A DNA stretch of 64,000 nt from Brachycybe producta (GCA_036925085.1 JAUPFP010000025.1:496001-560000); one strand, 5' to 3'. Counted from the stretch's first letter, positions 11,263-60,374 are shown. Notes: generated by a model not told the origin, from the letters alone. Made by a program: numbers and translations.

Positions 11263-11368
11263 ATAGGCACGTAAGGACATAGAGATGATGCGTCATATAC
11301 CAAATATCAACCAATTAGAAAAATTAATGACGTTCATAAAAGGGCGGATGTATCCTTACTTGCCTGTT
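11263..11368. repeat. Divergent FB-B-like palindrome
   Basis: GGCACGTAAGGACATAGAGA at the left pairs with TATCCTTACTTGCC at the right. It also has AACCAATTAGAA and AAAAGGGCGGA as in FB-B. Confidence 0.5.
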
Positions 11369-12017
11369 TTTCCCGCCCACCTTGACTTCTGGACCGGAAA
11401 TGTTGTTAGTAATGGCGGGGAATTTTAGCAGGTGTTTTTTCCGCGTGTAATTAAGTTTTAAGTTATGCAATTTAAAGACTTTTTAAAGGTGTTTATTGTC
11501 TTCAAACTGTTTCTAAAGTTGGAAAAAAATAGTCGCGTTTATAGTTTTATTTGTGTTTTATTTTGTTTAATTGGTTAAATTAGTTTTAGAAAAAAGTGTT
11601 CAGATTTAGTTTCAAAACTCATCAGCTGATTTGTCAACTTAAAGGTACGGAATTTCATTTTCATTCTTATTTTTGTCACTTTTTTGTTATTTATTTTCTA
11701 TGTTTAATGCTTTCGTTTGTGTTCATTTTAAAATTATAATGTGAAATATTGTGAATCAAGTGTCTCTTTAGGGTCCTCACTGAAAGCAACCGGAAAAAAA
11801 AATCGATTTGTGTTTAAATGCCCTGAAAATGCCTCAGGAGAAATCAATTGACACCAGAATTTGTTAAAGGAATCCCTAATATAATTATAATAATATAAAT
11901 AGTACAAAGATTAAAGAACAAAATCAGAAGAAGAAAAAAATCAGCACATGAGCCAATGTGTTGGCTTCACTGTGGTTTTACTTGTGGGTTTTTAAAATTA
12001 TTTTTACGTATTTTTAC

Positions 12018-12161
12018 GGTGGCGCTGATCAAGCGCCAAATTGAACAAGCGCCAAATTGAACAAACGCCAATCTGAACTAACGCCAAACTGAATAAGCGC
12101 CAAATTTTTGGCTTTTATTCAGTTTGGCGTTTGTTCAATTTGGCGCTTGTTCAGTCGCCCC
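12018..12161. mobile_element. hAT-17 non-autonomous element, short form
   Basis: A 144-bp palindromic element beginning GGTGGCGCTGATCAAGCGCC and ending TTGTTCAGTCGCCCC, flanked by perfect 8-bp duplications ATTTTTAC (12010-12017 and 12162-12169). An 8-bp duplication points to the hAT superfamily. The arms consist of GCCAAATTGAAC-type units of 17 bp. No coding capacity. Confidence 0.8.
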
Positions 12162-12313
12162 ATTTTTACCAACATTTTAATGGATGTTTCGTTTTCTTAG
12201 AAATTCCCGATTTTGAAATATTTTTTTAAAAAAATAGAATCGCACTTACCAATTTTTTGTCATTCTATCACTCGATCAGCATATATTTAAGGTGCACATT
12301 ACACTTTGAACCA

Positions 12314-12485
12314 TCAAAATTGGACAACTTTAAATATGAAAAATATAAACATATTGCCGCCGCGACTGCTGTGTATTTTAAAAACTAACGTTTTTTCTTT
12401 AACAGTGGGTCTATGGGCTCAATAGAAAAACGATGCTAGCGCCCTTTATGGAGATTTTTCGAAGTAATTTTGCGATGTGTAGCCT
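12314..12485 (+). repeat. 172-bp direct repeat, left copy
   Basis: It shares AAAATTGGACAACTTTAAAT, AGAAAAACGATGCTAGCGC and TTTGCGATGTGTAGC with 12671-12848. The two copies flank an FB-B element. Confidence 0.85.
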
Positions 12486-12492
12486 CTCAAAA

Positions 12493-12671
12493 GAGAGGCA
12501 ATTAGAGACAAACAGAAGTTGGCTCCGCTTTTTTTTGGTTGGTTATGTAGTCTGACGTCACATGCTCCGCCCTTTTCAATGTCGAACCACACAACAAACC
12601 AATTAGAAGTTGCCGTTCATCATAAAAAGGGCGGAGCCAACTTCTGTTCATCTCGTTTTCTAATTGCCTGT
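12493..12671. repeat. FB-B palindrome, left arm internally deleted
   Basis: GAGGCAATTAGAGACAAACA and AGAAGTTGGCTCCGC at the left pair with AACTTCTGTTCATC and TCTAATTGCCTGT at the right. The inner left arm is missing, so the hairpin is asymmetric. Confidence 0.75.
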
Positions 12672-12848
12672 TCAAAATTGGACAACTTTAAATATGAACA
12701 ATAAACATATTGCCTCCGCGACTGTTGTGTTATTTTAAAAATTAACATTTTTTTCTTTAACAATTGGGTCTATGGGTTGAATAGAAAAACGATGCTAGCG
12801 CTCTTTGTGGAGATTTTTAGAAGTAATTTTTGCGATGTGTAGCATCTT
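12671..12848 (+). repeat. 172-bp direct repeat, right copy
   Basis: The partner of 12314-12485, nearly identical in order and spacing, with scattered substitutions. Confidence 0.85.
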
Positions 12849-12908
12849 AAGTGTATTCAGAGAGCTATAATTTCTAGTTTCTAAAATATTTTGAATTTCT
12901 ATTTAGTG

Positions 12909-13179
12909 CAGGGCCGTCTTTAAGTCTTTTGTGGCCCCTGGCACAAGATTTATTTGAGGCCCCCTCAACCATGATGATTTCCATTGTATTTATTGGAACA
13001 GGACTTTTATGAAGTAAAATCGCATAAGTGAATAGGCCTATTTATTTAAAATAGTAAAATGTTTTTGATGTCCGTTAAATTGAAATTAAAGATTTAAAAA
13101 TACAGAAAATAGTGACAATTAACTGACTGAGGCCCTAGTTTAGACGGAGGCCCAGTTGGCCCCCATTAAGATGGCACTG
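12909..13179. mobile_element. hAT-like non-autonomous element
   Basis: 271 bp from CAGGGCCGTCTTTAAG to CTTAA-like inverted end CATTAAGATGGCACTG. Flanked by perfect 8-bp duplications ATTTAGTG (12901-12908 and 13180-13187). GGCCCC-rich subterminal sequence is typical of some hAT families. It is inserted in an FB-A fragment. Confidence 0.8.
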
Positions 13180-14089
13180 ATTTAGTGTTAATTTAAGAAA
13201 AAAAGAAGAAAAACGCAAACAACTTTTAAATTATGGATGATGAAACAAAAGTTTTTTTTTATTCCACTGGGTTTCACAAAATGTAAAAAAAAATTTCACT
13301 TTTCATTTCTTTTTGGAATGATTTTTTTTTTTTTCTCGAAAAAAAAATATCGAAAAATATTAATAAAAATTCTTCCAAAAACATATTTTTTAAAAATAAA
13401 ATTCCTCATTTTTTTTCTTGTTCAAAAATTATGAGGTTACATTTTTACGTCATTTTTTTATAATATGGCAAAAACCTTGGATCTTTTTTTTTTTTAAATT
13501 TTTACAAACAAATTTAAAAATATACAAAAAAAAATGGCTGAAAATTATTAAACGAAAAACTTGAGACAAATTAAAAAGAGGGTCGTTTCCATAACCACAC
13601 ACATTACAAATATTATTACATTATTACAAAAAAACAATCATATTATAATAATAATGATGATGATATTACAAAGTACACTTTTTTTATACTATTGGCCTTA
13701 TACATTATATTTTTTTTTTAAAAAAAGGGTTAAAAAAATATTATATAAGAGAGAAAAAAAAAAATGGCGCTTAAATTCAATTTTCTTAACATATATATAT
13801 ATTAAAAAAAAGCTAAGAAAGTTGAAAAAGCATTTATTATTATTTGTACATTTTGTTTTTAGCTTCAAATGATTTATTTACACAAATACAAAAAGTCTAA
13901 ATTACAATATATAAAAAAAAATTGTCTCAATTTTAAAAGAAAAAAATCTTGAGATTCGATTTTTTTTAAAAAAAAGTCTTAAAAGTCTTTAAAAAGTCTT
14001 TCCAAATCTTCCAAATAATAGTAAAAAAAAATTAGTGACGTCACACAACCTCTTCTCAAGAACCCTCCCCTTTTTTGTGGTCTTCAATA

Positions 14090-14143
14090 GGTGTCACTAC
14101 TTGTCTCTCATAATGAGACAATTTCAATAAAGTGTGACACCAG
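14090..14143. repeat. Short foldback (GGTGTCACT ends)
   Basis: GGTGTCACTACTTGTCTC is followed by ATGAGAC and AAAGTGTGACACC in inverted order. GGTGTGACACC recurs at about 4847 in UBR4 intron 5. Confidence 0.5.
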
Positions 14144-14176
14144 GAAGAAAAAAAAAAAACTGGAATGTTTTCTTTA

Positions 14177-14315
14177 TACGGAGCTCTGAAAAGGACATTT
14201 TTATTTTTATTTTTTTTTGTCAATTTCTATAATCTGTTGCAATCAATTAAGTAATTATTTGCAACAGATTAGAATTGATAAAAATAAAAACAAAGGTCCT
14301 TTTCAGAACTCCGTA
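14177..14315. repeat. FB-F palindrome, short form
   Basis: TACGGAGCTCTGAAAAGGAC at the left pairs with GGTCCTTTTCAGAACTCCGT at the right. The inner arms AATCTGTTGCAA and TTGCAACAGATT flank a short loop. Confidence 0.85.
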
Positions 14316-14330
14316 TATTTTTGTTTAATA

Positions 14331-14445
14331 AAAAAACTAGTTCAAGTCAGAAAGCAACTCTAGACGGTGCTGTTGTCTCAAATAAGACAACAGTGCCACC
14401 TAGTGTTGCTTTATATGATATTTTATGACTTGTTTTTTTATTAAC
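14331..14445. repeat. Foldback with GTTGTCT stem
   Basis: AAGTCAGAAAGCAACTCTAG and GGTGCTGTTGTCT pair with AGACAACAGTGCCACC and CTAGTGTTGCTTTA then ATGACTTG around a short loop. Confidence 0.75.
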
Positions 14446-15291
14446 AAATTTGGTTGTACAAAAAATATATTAAAAAAGGATAATTTCTAAAATAAAAACT
14501 TTCAGAAAATGTTTTTTAATTTTCATTTTTTGTTTTTTTTTTTCTTCTTCTAAAACTAAAACATTCAATGAATTTGAATTTAGTTTTTATTATTTATAAA
14601 ATAATAAATAATAGAAAAAAGCTAAATTACAAACTTGAAATATATATAAAAAAAATTGGTCCCAATTTTTTTTTGTAAAAGGGGATTTTTTGGAAGATTC
14701 GAGAATATTATTTCGGTTGTGGAAATTTGAACTTTTTTTTTTAATCAAATTTCAAAAGAAAAGAATTTCTTTTTCGTAGAAGAAACTTTAAATTTTTAAT
14801 TTTTTTCTTTCTCTAAATCGATAATTTCTCAATTTATTAAAAAAAAAATCTTTAAAGTATTTTTTCTTCTACTTTTAAAAGGAAAAGAAAAGAAAAACAA
14901 CTTTTCTTTAGAAATTCTGATGGAAGACAAATTGGAATTAATTAATAATAATTTAAAAAAAAAAGCAATTTCGTCGAAGTTTAATTTTCTCTCGATAAAT
15001 TAAAATTCAAATTTCAATACTTTTGAATCCTTTAGAGAGAAAACTTTGCTTTTATTATTATTATTATTAAGATTCTTCTTTTTTTCATTCAAAAAAGAAG
15101 AATTATTTATATGAAAACCATTTTTTTTTAGGGTTTTTTGATACATTATAACAAAAAATCTAAAATTTTGACCATCTTTTTTTACTTAAGCTCTAAACAA
15201 ATTAAAAAAAAAATTGACCACGGTCCACTTTGCATTAAGTTTTTTTCTTCATGGTTTTTTTGTTTTGATTTTACAAAAATTTCAGATAAAA

Positions 15292-15462
15292 ATGAAATTT
15301 CTTTCAAAAAAGAATCGAAATTTCCTTCAAAAAGAAATAAAATTTCCTTCAAAATGAAACGAAATTTCCTTTAAAAAAGAAGTGAAATTTCCTTCGAAAA
15401 GAATCGAAATTTCTTTCGAAAAGTAGTGAAAATTCTTTAAAAAAGAAATGAAATTTCTTTAA
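15292..15462 (+). repeat. 22-bp tandem array
   Basis: About eight degenerate units of GAAATTTCCTTCAAAAAGAA type, downstream of the Notch stop. Confidence 0.8.
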
Positions 15463-15639
15463 ATTTTCAATAATTAAGGAACAATCTCTGCACCTAGTGA
15501 TCGAACTGTGCAGAACTATACGATCTTTTGTTTTATTTTCATTTATTTCTTTACTTTAAACTTAAAACTTAGTTACCATTTGACTTCATATTTCATAAAG
15601 AGTTAAAAAAAAACAGCGAAATTTGGAGTTAAAATTGGT

Positions 15640-15995
15640 TTACGAAAAGCTGATTTTCGAACTCTTGATTATTCCTGTTTTTCCGAAGAGCAAAATTTAG
15701 AGAGAAACTAAAAAGTGTTTTTTTAGAAACTAGAAAAGAAGCTCAATCACTTAAAAAGGTATTCTCGTATTGATATCTTTCAAAATAAACTTTTTACAGA
15801 CAAAAATTAAAAAATGTCTTTTAAAAACTCACTTAAAAAGCTTATTTTGAAAGATATCAAACATGAAAATAACTTTTAAAGTGATGTAGCGACCCTTCTA
15901 GTTTCTAAAACACTTTCAAGATTCTCTTTATTTTGCTTATTGAAAGACAGAATATAATCAAGAGTTCAAACGCTTTAAAATCACCTTAAATGACA
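15640..15995. repeat. FB-A foldback, near full length
   Basis: It begins AGCTGATTTTCGAACTCTTG, has both arms (TTTCAAAATAAACTTTTTAC and AAGCTTATTTTGAAAGATAT) and ends AATCAAGAGTTC then TTTAAAATCACCTTAA. Confidence 0.85.
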
Positions 15996-16100
15996 AAAAT
16001 TTTGAATAAAAGAAGTTACGAGAAATTAACGTTAACAGAAAAAAGGGGACCGGGGGCCCCAAATTGTGACCCTCAGAAATTAAGGACAGCTGGATCCTTT

Positions 16101-16298
16101 ACCCATCTTAAACGATGGTGAAGGGTTGGAGGTGGAGGCTAATAATGTGGTTGAAGCATGTTATTGTTGTAGAAGATGTTAAGTTTAGTTTCCGACGCGA
16201 CATCGAAACGCGAGTTGGAACATTCAGTGCTGTTGTTACGAGCACTGAATAGTTAAGTTAGCCTCCACATCCAACCCGCGTCGTCGTTTACGATGGGT
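16101..16298. repeat. FB-J foldback
   Basis: The left arm ACCCATCTTAAACGATGG plus GGGTTGGAGGTGGAGGCTAA pairs with TTAGCCTCCACATCCAACCC plus GTCGTTTACGATGGGT. The interior also contains CATTCAGTGCTG and CAGCACTGAATG-like inverted words. Confidence 0.8.
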
Positions 16299-17101
16299 TA
16301 CAGCCATTGTGATCAGTAAAAATCCCTATTTTAACCATTATAAAACATGAAGCCAACGAGTTACGTGAATGTCGAGAAATGGAAGAAAATTATCTTCGAA
16401 GTCTTTCAATTCTTATCGAAATTTGAAAGGAATTCGAGGGAGAAAAAAAAATACCCCTTTGAGAACGAAAAAAAAAAAAATCCGAAGCAAAGTGGTTTGT
16501 AGTCAAAAAAATAAATTCCTGATTAAAATTCTCAATAAAAATACAACTTTCTACTTTTGTGACCATTTTTAAAAGTTTCAAAATAAAATACTTTTGATGG
16601 TATGATGTTTTTTTTTCTTCTTCTTCAAAGAAAAATCGAGTGAAAAATAAAAAAAAATTATTAAAAAAAAATGCCGCAAACATAAAAAATATACATTATT
16701 TTTGTCGTTTTGATCGTAAATATATCGTTATCGTGTCAAAGAGTATATTGCTTCTTCGTAATTTTTTTGTTTTAAATAATTCTTAAGACACACTTTGTGA
16801 CCAAATTTTGTTATTATAAGAGAGTAACAAATCCCTTTTCTGTTTATCGAAACAAAGCAGGGGTTTTTTGTTGTTGTTCTCTTATGAGGTTTTTTCAATT
16901 ACCGAAAACAACCAACTCGCGAATGCCACACCGGGGTTTTTCTTCTTCTTCTACTATTCAGCCCGACTCTTCGAAGGCAAGTCGTCGACACGCACCACGA
17001 ACATCACAAAAAAAAAGTATTTTTTGTGGATAAGAATGGGGGCCTCTTTGATTTTTTTTTTCCCCTTCCTCATTTTTGCAAACAGATTTCCTCATCTCCT
17101 A

Positions 17102-54470
<37,369 letters not shown>

Positions 54471-54878
54471 CTATAATCAAAATTAATACAAAAATATTGA
54501 AACAATTATGGAAAAAAAGTTGGTTCACAAATTAATTATAATTTCAAGAGGCAAATTAATGAAACATAAAATGGTTGTTTAAAAAAAAAGCAACCTTAAA
54601 AGAGAGAAGAAGAAAAAACGTTTACTATTCTAGTTTTTAACTAAACTTTATATTAATTCAAAGTTAATAATAATCAAGTTAAAATACAAAATCCTTGTAA
54701 AATAGGCCTAATTCCCTTTCCACTTTAAACACTTTGAAATTATTTTATTCCTTATATTTTTATATCATAAATATGAAAAAGACAACTATAGTCATTGCAC
54801 TATAACTTGAAGCATATGACGTCAGACGGTTTAGGTGGTTCTCACCAAAATAACTATTATGACTATTTAAGTTCTGTC

Positions 54879-55177
54879 TAATACCTTGTACACACATCTT
54901 GATAATTTAAATAATAAACGTGTTCTACAGAGCCCTGTGAAGGACAAACAAACAATATGTCGAATTCAATTTATTCAGTTAATAATCTGAAAATATTAAG
55001 TTAATACTTAATAATATAGAAACTATTGACAAAATATTGATTTAGTATTTCAATTTATAATATTAATAATTAAAGTCAATTTTTATTTGGTGTTCATGTC
55101 CTTAACTGGATTCCGTATAATTCACCTAAACACATTTAATTTTGAATTCATTTAACTCGTGTGTGTACAAGGTATTA
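54879..55177 (+). repeat. FB-E element, copy 3
   Basis: TAATACCTTGTACACACATC at the left and GTGTGTGTACAAGGTATTA at the right; TACAGAGCCCTGTGAAGGAC at 54925. Confidence 0.85.
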
Positions 55178-55216
55178 GTACGATTTTAATTTGACAATGA
55201 TTATCTAAACTTTGTC

Positions 55217-55537
55217 TTAATACCTTTGTACACACATACAGTTAAATGAATTCAAATTAAATGTGTTTAGGTGAATTACACGGAATCCTGTTAAGGACAT
55301 GAACCAAATTAAAAATTGACTTTATTATTAATATTTTAAAAATTGAAATACTAAATCAATATTTTGTCAATAGTTTATATAATTATTACTTAAGTATTAA
55401 CTCAATATTTTGAGATTATTAACTGCATAAAATGAATTGGACATATTGTTTGTTTGCCCTTCACAGGGGGCTCTGTAGAACACATTTATTATATTTTAAA
55501 TTCATTTACATTATCAGGTGTGTGTGTACTAGGTATA
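55217..55537 (-). repeat. FB-E element, copy 4 (inverted)
   Basis: Head-to-head with copy 3, 40 bp apart. TTAATACCTTTGTACACACA at the left and CAGGTGTGTGTGTACTAGGT at the right; CCCTTCACAGGGGGCTCTGT inside. Confidence 0.85.
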
Positions 55538-55562
55538 AATGACAATCATTTGTGATTGTGAA

Positions 55563-55620
55563 TTATCCCTTCTGCCACAGGGCTTTTTCGAGCTGATTGC
55601 AGGCAGGTGTACTGAGTTGA
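55563..55620 (+). repeat. LINE/SINE-like 3' tail, copy 2
   Basis: CCCTTCTGCCACAGGGCTTT then GAGCTGATTGCAGGCAGGTG, then TGAATTGAATAATAA. Same layout as 39638-39700. Confidence 0.4.
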
Positions 55621-56227
55621 ATTGAATAATAATTTGTCTTCTGTGCTTAAAGTCAAGGATCATCTTCTGTTATGTTTACTAAGTAACTAAGGTAACGGGT
55701 TCCTATTTTTTTCTTGTTATTACTTCTCGGCTGGTTGATGGTGTGTGTCAGTAACTATAATAAAAAAAACACCCACAATCCTCTCTTTCTATCTCATCTA
55801 CCTGTGCCTTAATTATTACCCACCCCCCCCCCCCTAAAAAAAGAGATGACAAAAAGCGATGATCAGGAGGACTTTTTTTTACAAAATGGTTTCACGGTTG
55901 GCAAATGTTGCTGAACCAAGAATTAAGAGATTAGATCAATTGAAAGATGTTCATATTATAAGAGAACCAGTGAATATTATTGTCCAGTGTAAATCATCCT
56001 TTTTTACCACCCACAACACACCCCCTCAACCTTTTTGATGTAATTGTTGTGTGATCAACACCATGTCCAAATCATCATCATTATTATTATTATGGTGGGA
56101 TAAGGTTGGATTATTGGATTCTCTCTACCTTATTTTGAATACATTGCAAAATAGGATTACAATGAATAAAAATATGCATATATATTGCAGTTAATGGACA
56201 ATACTGGATTATGAATGCTACTGAATG

Positions 56228-56673
56228 GGTGGCTCTGATCTAGCGCCAAACTGAACTTGCACTAAATTGAATAAACACCAAGCTGAATAAGCACCAAATT
56301 GAACAAATGATAAACTGAACAAGCACCAAATTGAACAAACGCTAAGCTGAATAAGCGCCAAACTGAACAAATGCTAAACTGAATAAGCACCAACTTGAAC
56401 AAACGCCAAGCTGAATAAGCACCAAATTGAATAAGCACCAAATTGAATAAGCACCAACTTGAACAAATGCCAAGCTGAATAAGCACCAAATTGAATAAGC
56501 ACCAATTTGAACAAACGCCAAGCTGAATAAGCACCAAATTGAACAAATGCGAAGCTGAATAAGCACCAAATGGAATAATTGTCAAAATTTTCTAAATTAC
56601 TCTGTAAAGCGTTTGTTCAATTTGGCGCTGCTTCATTTCAGTGCTTATTCAATTTGGCGTTTGATCGGCGCCA
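56228..56673. mobile_element. hAT-17 element with AAGCACC satellite
   Basis: Starts GGTGGCTCTGATCTAGCGCC and ends GGCGTTTGATCGGCGCCAC. The interior is a 17-bp array of CTGAATAAGCACCAAATTGA type. It has no clear target duplication. Two long - strand frames here (CLFNLVLIQ repeats) are the array read through. Confidence 0.75.
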
Positions 56674-56837
56674 CTTTAAGAAATTTTCGAAAAATGCCAA
56701 CAAAAAAAAGTTTATTTTAAAAAATATCAAAAACATGGAGGGGGAAAAAAAACTTCCTTGACGATTCTAGTTTCTAAATAGATTTCCATTTCATTTAAAA
56801 AAAAAATACTTCTCAAGTTCTGAAAAGCTGCTGCAGC

Positions 56838-56932
56838 TTTTTTTACAATTACAATTACAAAAAGTACTCTGCTAGCAGCCAAATAAGGCCTATGGCAGAG
56901 GGCTACAAAGGCTAAAAAGTTAAGCATGTTTT
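56838..56932 (-). repeat. LINE/SINE-like 3' tail, copy 3
   Basis: On the - strand, CCTCTGCCATAGGCCTTATT then TGGCTGCTAGCAGAG and TTTGTAATTGTAATTGTAA; nearly identical to 39638-39700. Confidence 0.5.
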
Positions 56933-57272
56933 TTTAAAAAAAATATTCTATACAAGTTTCAAAACCTCCTAATTTAACCTGATTTTTTTTATCAACCAAT
57001 TTGAAAATGAAAAACGAAATAATATCCATTGAAAAGTTTATTTTGAAATATATATTAAAATACATTTTTTTAAAAAAAATCTCCCTTTGATTTGCAAGTT
57101 ATTTCTGAACTTCTTTCAAATTGGAATTTCATGGAAGTAAATTTTAGAGGAGAAGTGAAGTTTTTTGAGTTTTGAGTTGAAAGATTTAGAACACGTGTTG
57201 CCATCTTTTGCACTTTTCTAACTTCTAAGTAACAAACTTTAACCAAATCTTATCTGCTTATGCACTTGAGGT

Positions 57273-57277
<5 letters not shown>

Positions 57278-57335
<58 letters not shown>
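57278..57335 (+). repeat. TC microsatellite
   Basis: 58 bp of uninterrupted (TC)n, the longest dinucleotide run in the window. Confidence 0.95.
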
Positions 57336-57336
<1 letters not shown>

Positions 57337-58134
57337 ATTTCACCCAAATTTAAGAGAAAAAAACTTGAAAAAACCTCTCTAATCTTCAAGAACGTCTTGT
57401 CCAATTCATTTTGAAACATTCAAGTCACTATTTTTTTTTCCACCCACACAAACACACATTTCTTCTGACATATGGAGAGAGACGTGTGTGATTCAATACT
57501 TTAACCTCTGACCTCTTATATCCAATTTTCATCCTTTTTAACTTGGCGACCCACTTGCAACAAAAAAAAAATGTCTTCGAAATCTGAATGTAATGGTGGT
57601 GGTGGTGGTCAGGAAGGAGCCATGTGTGTGCCATATGATTACACATAGGAGGATGAAGAGGATGGTGTCTGGTTGTTGAAGGGATGGGATGATGGAATTT
57701 GGCTGCGCAAATTTGAGGATTTTTTTTCTTCTTCTTCTGCTGCTGCTGCTGCTGCTCAAGAGGGTGTCCTTTCATCACTTTCTAAGATGTTTTTCAAGTT
57801 TTTTTTACGTTTTTGAAACAAGTGTTTTTTTTACACTTAACTATCAAATTCTAAAAAAGTGGACAAAAAAAACATTGTCCAATTGGAAATTCCATCTTCA
57901 GAAGACTTAAAAACCAGACAGGAATTTTAGTTGCAAATAATCTAGATTGATGAAGGTCCTCCCTCCTTCATTTTTATACAGAGATGGTCAATTCTGGCTT
58001 GTTGTTAATCCTGGATTTCAATCCTGAATTGTCAAGAGGGTTCCACAGAACCACAGAAGTTCAGAAACCAATCTTTTTTTTTTTTCCCTTTGGTTTTCTT
58101 TTGGTACCTGGATAGAGGCTATTTTTTTCTTCTT

Positions 58135-58510
58135 CTCATTTTAAGATGTTTTTTATTAACAGCTAATTTTTCGAATTCTGAATATTTTTTCTTTCAGGAG
58201 CAAAATTAAGAGAGAGAAAAACAGAATGTGTTTTCTTAGAAACTAGAAGGGGCATTAAAAGCTTTCATGTTTGATATCTTTCAAAATAAGCTTTTTATTT
58301 CAGTTTGAAAATGAACTAACTTTGAGCAGATGATAATAACATGAAAATATCCTTAAATTATTAAGTTACCCTTCTAGTTTATTAAAACTCTTTCTAATTT
58401 CTCATCATTTTGCACCTGAAAAGACAGCAACAGAACGGGAATTCAAGAAGTAACTGTTCATAAACCCATCTTAACACGAAAAACTATTCCGGATCCCCTT
58501 CCATTTCGTG
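58135..58510. repeat. FB-A foldback, full length
   Basis: The outer ends TTTTAAGATGTTTTTTATTA and CATAAACCCATCTTAACACG are inverted, outside the usual arms. This suggests a full element of about 370 bp. Confidence 0.8.
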
Positions 58511-58559
58511 TTAAACGATTTCCACATTATTTAATATCAAACTACAACTCATATTTTCA

Positions 58560-58660
58560 TCTCCTTTTAAGATATTATTTTAAAATATCCTTAAATGATT
58601 GAGCCTACCCTTCTAGTTTCTTAAAATACTTTCTAGTTTCTCTTGATTTTTTGTTCATAA
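58560..58660. repeat. FB-A right arm
   Basis: GAGCCTACCCTTCTAGTTTC and the following TTTCTAGTTTCTC. Confidence 0.6.
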
Positions 58661-59153
58661 ATTATCTTAACATGTTTTTTAAACAATGTTTCTTTATAAA
58701 AAAAAATCCCCAACAATAATTTTTTTTCGAAATGGCTGATTTTTCACATTCTTATAACATTATACCATACATTTATTCGTTTAGTTTAATAACAGGGTTT
58801 CAGTTGTGTGTTCTCCATCTTGTTTTTTTTTTGGACAGGGGGGGGGAAGAAGTAATAATAATGTGGCCAATTTATTTATTATAGAAGACCCTCTTCTAAA
58901 CACATATATATGGACACATAATACAAAAACATACAACCTACATTTTTGTTTATGTTGATTTCCTCTCTCATATTTATATTTGTATATATATAGTAGAAAA
59001 AACAAGCTTCTTCTAGATAAGGAAGCTGGAATGGCTCAGTTTCCTGGAGAAAATTGCTATTTCTCTGATCCCCATGTTTTAAGATTGCTTTATGAACAGT
59101 GATAGTTCGTGAAATTGCAGACAATAAAACAAGAAATGTCGTCAATTTGTCTC

Positions 59154-59475
59154 TTAATACCTAGTACACACACCTGATAATTTAAATGCATTTAAATAAT
59201 AAACGTGTTCTACAGAGCTCTGTGAAGGACAAACAAACAATATATCGAATTCAATTTATTCAGTTAATAATCTGAAAATATTGAGTTAATTAACTTAAAT
59301 ATAATTAGATAAACTATTGACATTAAAATATTGATTTAGTATTTCAATTTAAAATATTAATAATTAAAAGTCAATTTTTATTTGGTGTTCATGTCCTTAA
59401 CTGGATTCCGTATAAATTCACCTAAACACATTTAATTTGAATTCATTTAACTGTATGTGTGTACAAAGGTATTAA
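59154..59475 (+). repeat. FB-E element, copy 5
   Basis: TTAATACCTAGTACACACAC at the left, GTGTGTACAAAGGTATTAA at the right, TACAGAGCTCTGTGAAGGAC at 59211. The cleanest copy, with both termini. Confidence 0.88.
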
Positions 59476-60061
59476 ACAATAGGAGTTTCTGTTTTGTTTG
59501 TCGTTTTTTTTCAGCTTGATGTGTTGATCCGGCCTAAATTTGCAGCTATTTTTCTTCTTCTAAATTTCTATCTTAGCTGCTGCTGTCTTTGCTAGAAAAG
59601 CTGCTTTTTCTACAACATATACATTACATGATTACAATATTACAATAGGCGCCCCCATCAGACACACACACACATCTCCGAAAATGAAGAAGGGAAACAC
59701 AATCACAATGTATTGTTATTTAAATGGCTTCAAGGGATAATTTAGTTGTTTCCAGTGGTTGTAATTCTTGTTATTTTGTTTTCCAGGGGTTTCTTGTTTT
59801 ATAAGTTTTATAAAATATAATATTATGTGTGTTTGCACGTAATAAGCAACAGATGAAATATTAATCAACCATCTCAAGTCTTTTTTTTATAATATATATT
59901 TAAATTTTTGACCTGACTGACTAGTTTTCTTAAGAAAAATTGTGCCTTTGGGGACAGGCCACAATTTTGTTCACTGATTGTTAGACCACTTTATTATGAG
60001 AGGGTAATAATTATATTTAAGACTACATTGAAAAGAACTGTCTACGTTATTTCTAATTATT

Positions 60062-60178
60062 AAGACTTGTTTAGAGGCTAGAAATTCAGATTAGATTAAT
60101 TGTAAGGTTGAACACTTGACACATCTTCTATCAACTTTGGAGCAATTGTAAGAATTCTAGCCTCTAAACAAGTCTCTT
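60062..60178. repeat. Small foldback with TAGAGGCTAG ends
   Basis: AGACTTGTTTAGAGGCTAGA and AATTC pair with GAATTCTAGCCTCTAAACAA and GTCT. The inner part AGATTAATTGTAAGG is partly symmetrical. Confidence 0.8.
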
Positions 60179-60374
60179 TGAATGAAAAACGCAATAATTC
60201 TTTTGATAATTCACTAATTTTAATTTTAAAATTTTCAGAGTAAAATATTTACCGTAATTAATAAACATAAATTATTCAGAATTAACAGCTTAATAATTGT
60301 TAAAAAAATTTCAAATCTATACTAATTAGAAATTTTAACAAATTTATTTACTAATTACAATAATAGGTATAATA

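Larger units (their letters stand above)
13200..15280. other. Very AT-rich intergenic tract
   Basis: Mostly A/T runs and short ORFs without family resemblance. It contains three small foldbacks: 14090-14143, 14177-14315 and 14331-14445. No gene seen. Confidence 0.7.
10589..17101. other. Intergenic region between convergent UBR4 and Notch
   Basis: About 6.5 kb with no supported gene. It contains FB-A pieces, a divergent FB-B-like palindrome (11263-11368), two hAT-like elements with 8-bp target duplications (12018-12161, 12909-13179), an FB-B element between direct repeats, very AT-rich simple sequence (13200-15280), several small foldbacks and a 22-bp tandem array (15292-15462). On the - strand I saw no AATAAA close to the Notch stop; the nearest copies are at 15542-15547 and 15532-15537. 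The Notch 3' UTR may therefore be about 1.5 kb, or use a variant signal. Confidence 0.6.

Noticed and set aside
13237-16572. Several short + strand frames rich in Lys, Phe and Ile
   Set aside because: These are typical chance frames of A/T runs with no homology, paired exons or conserved motif.
56262-56585. Two overlapping - strand frames with CLFNLVLIQ repeats
   Set aside because: The 17-bp satellite read in different frames; 3 x 17 = 51 bp gives a 17-residue repeat automatically.
58879-59145. Possible Notch signal peptide (TFLVLLSAI start, - strand)
   Set aside because: The first codon is TTG rather than ATG, and no convincing phase-1 donor follows. It abuts an FB-E element.
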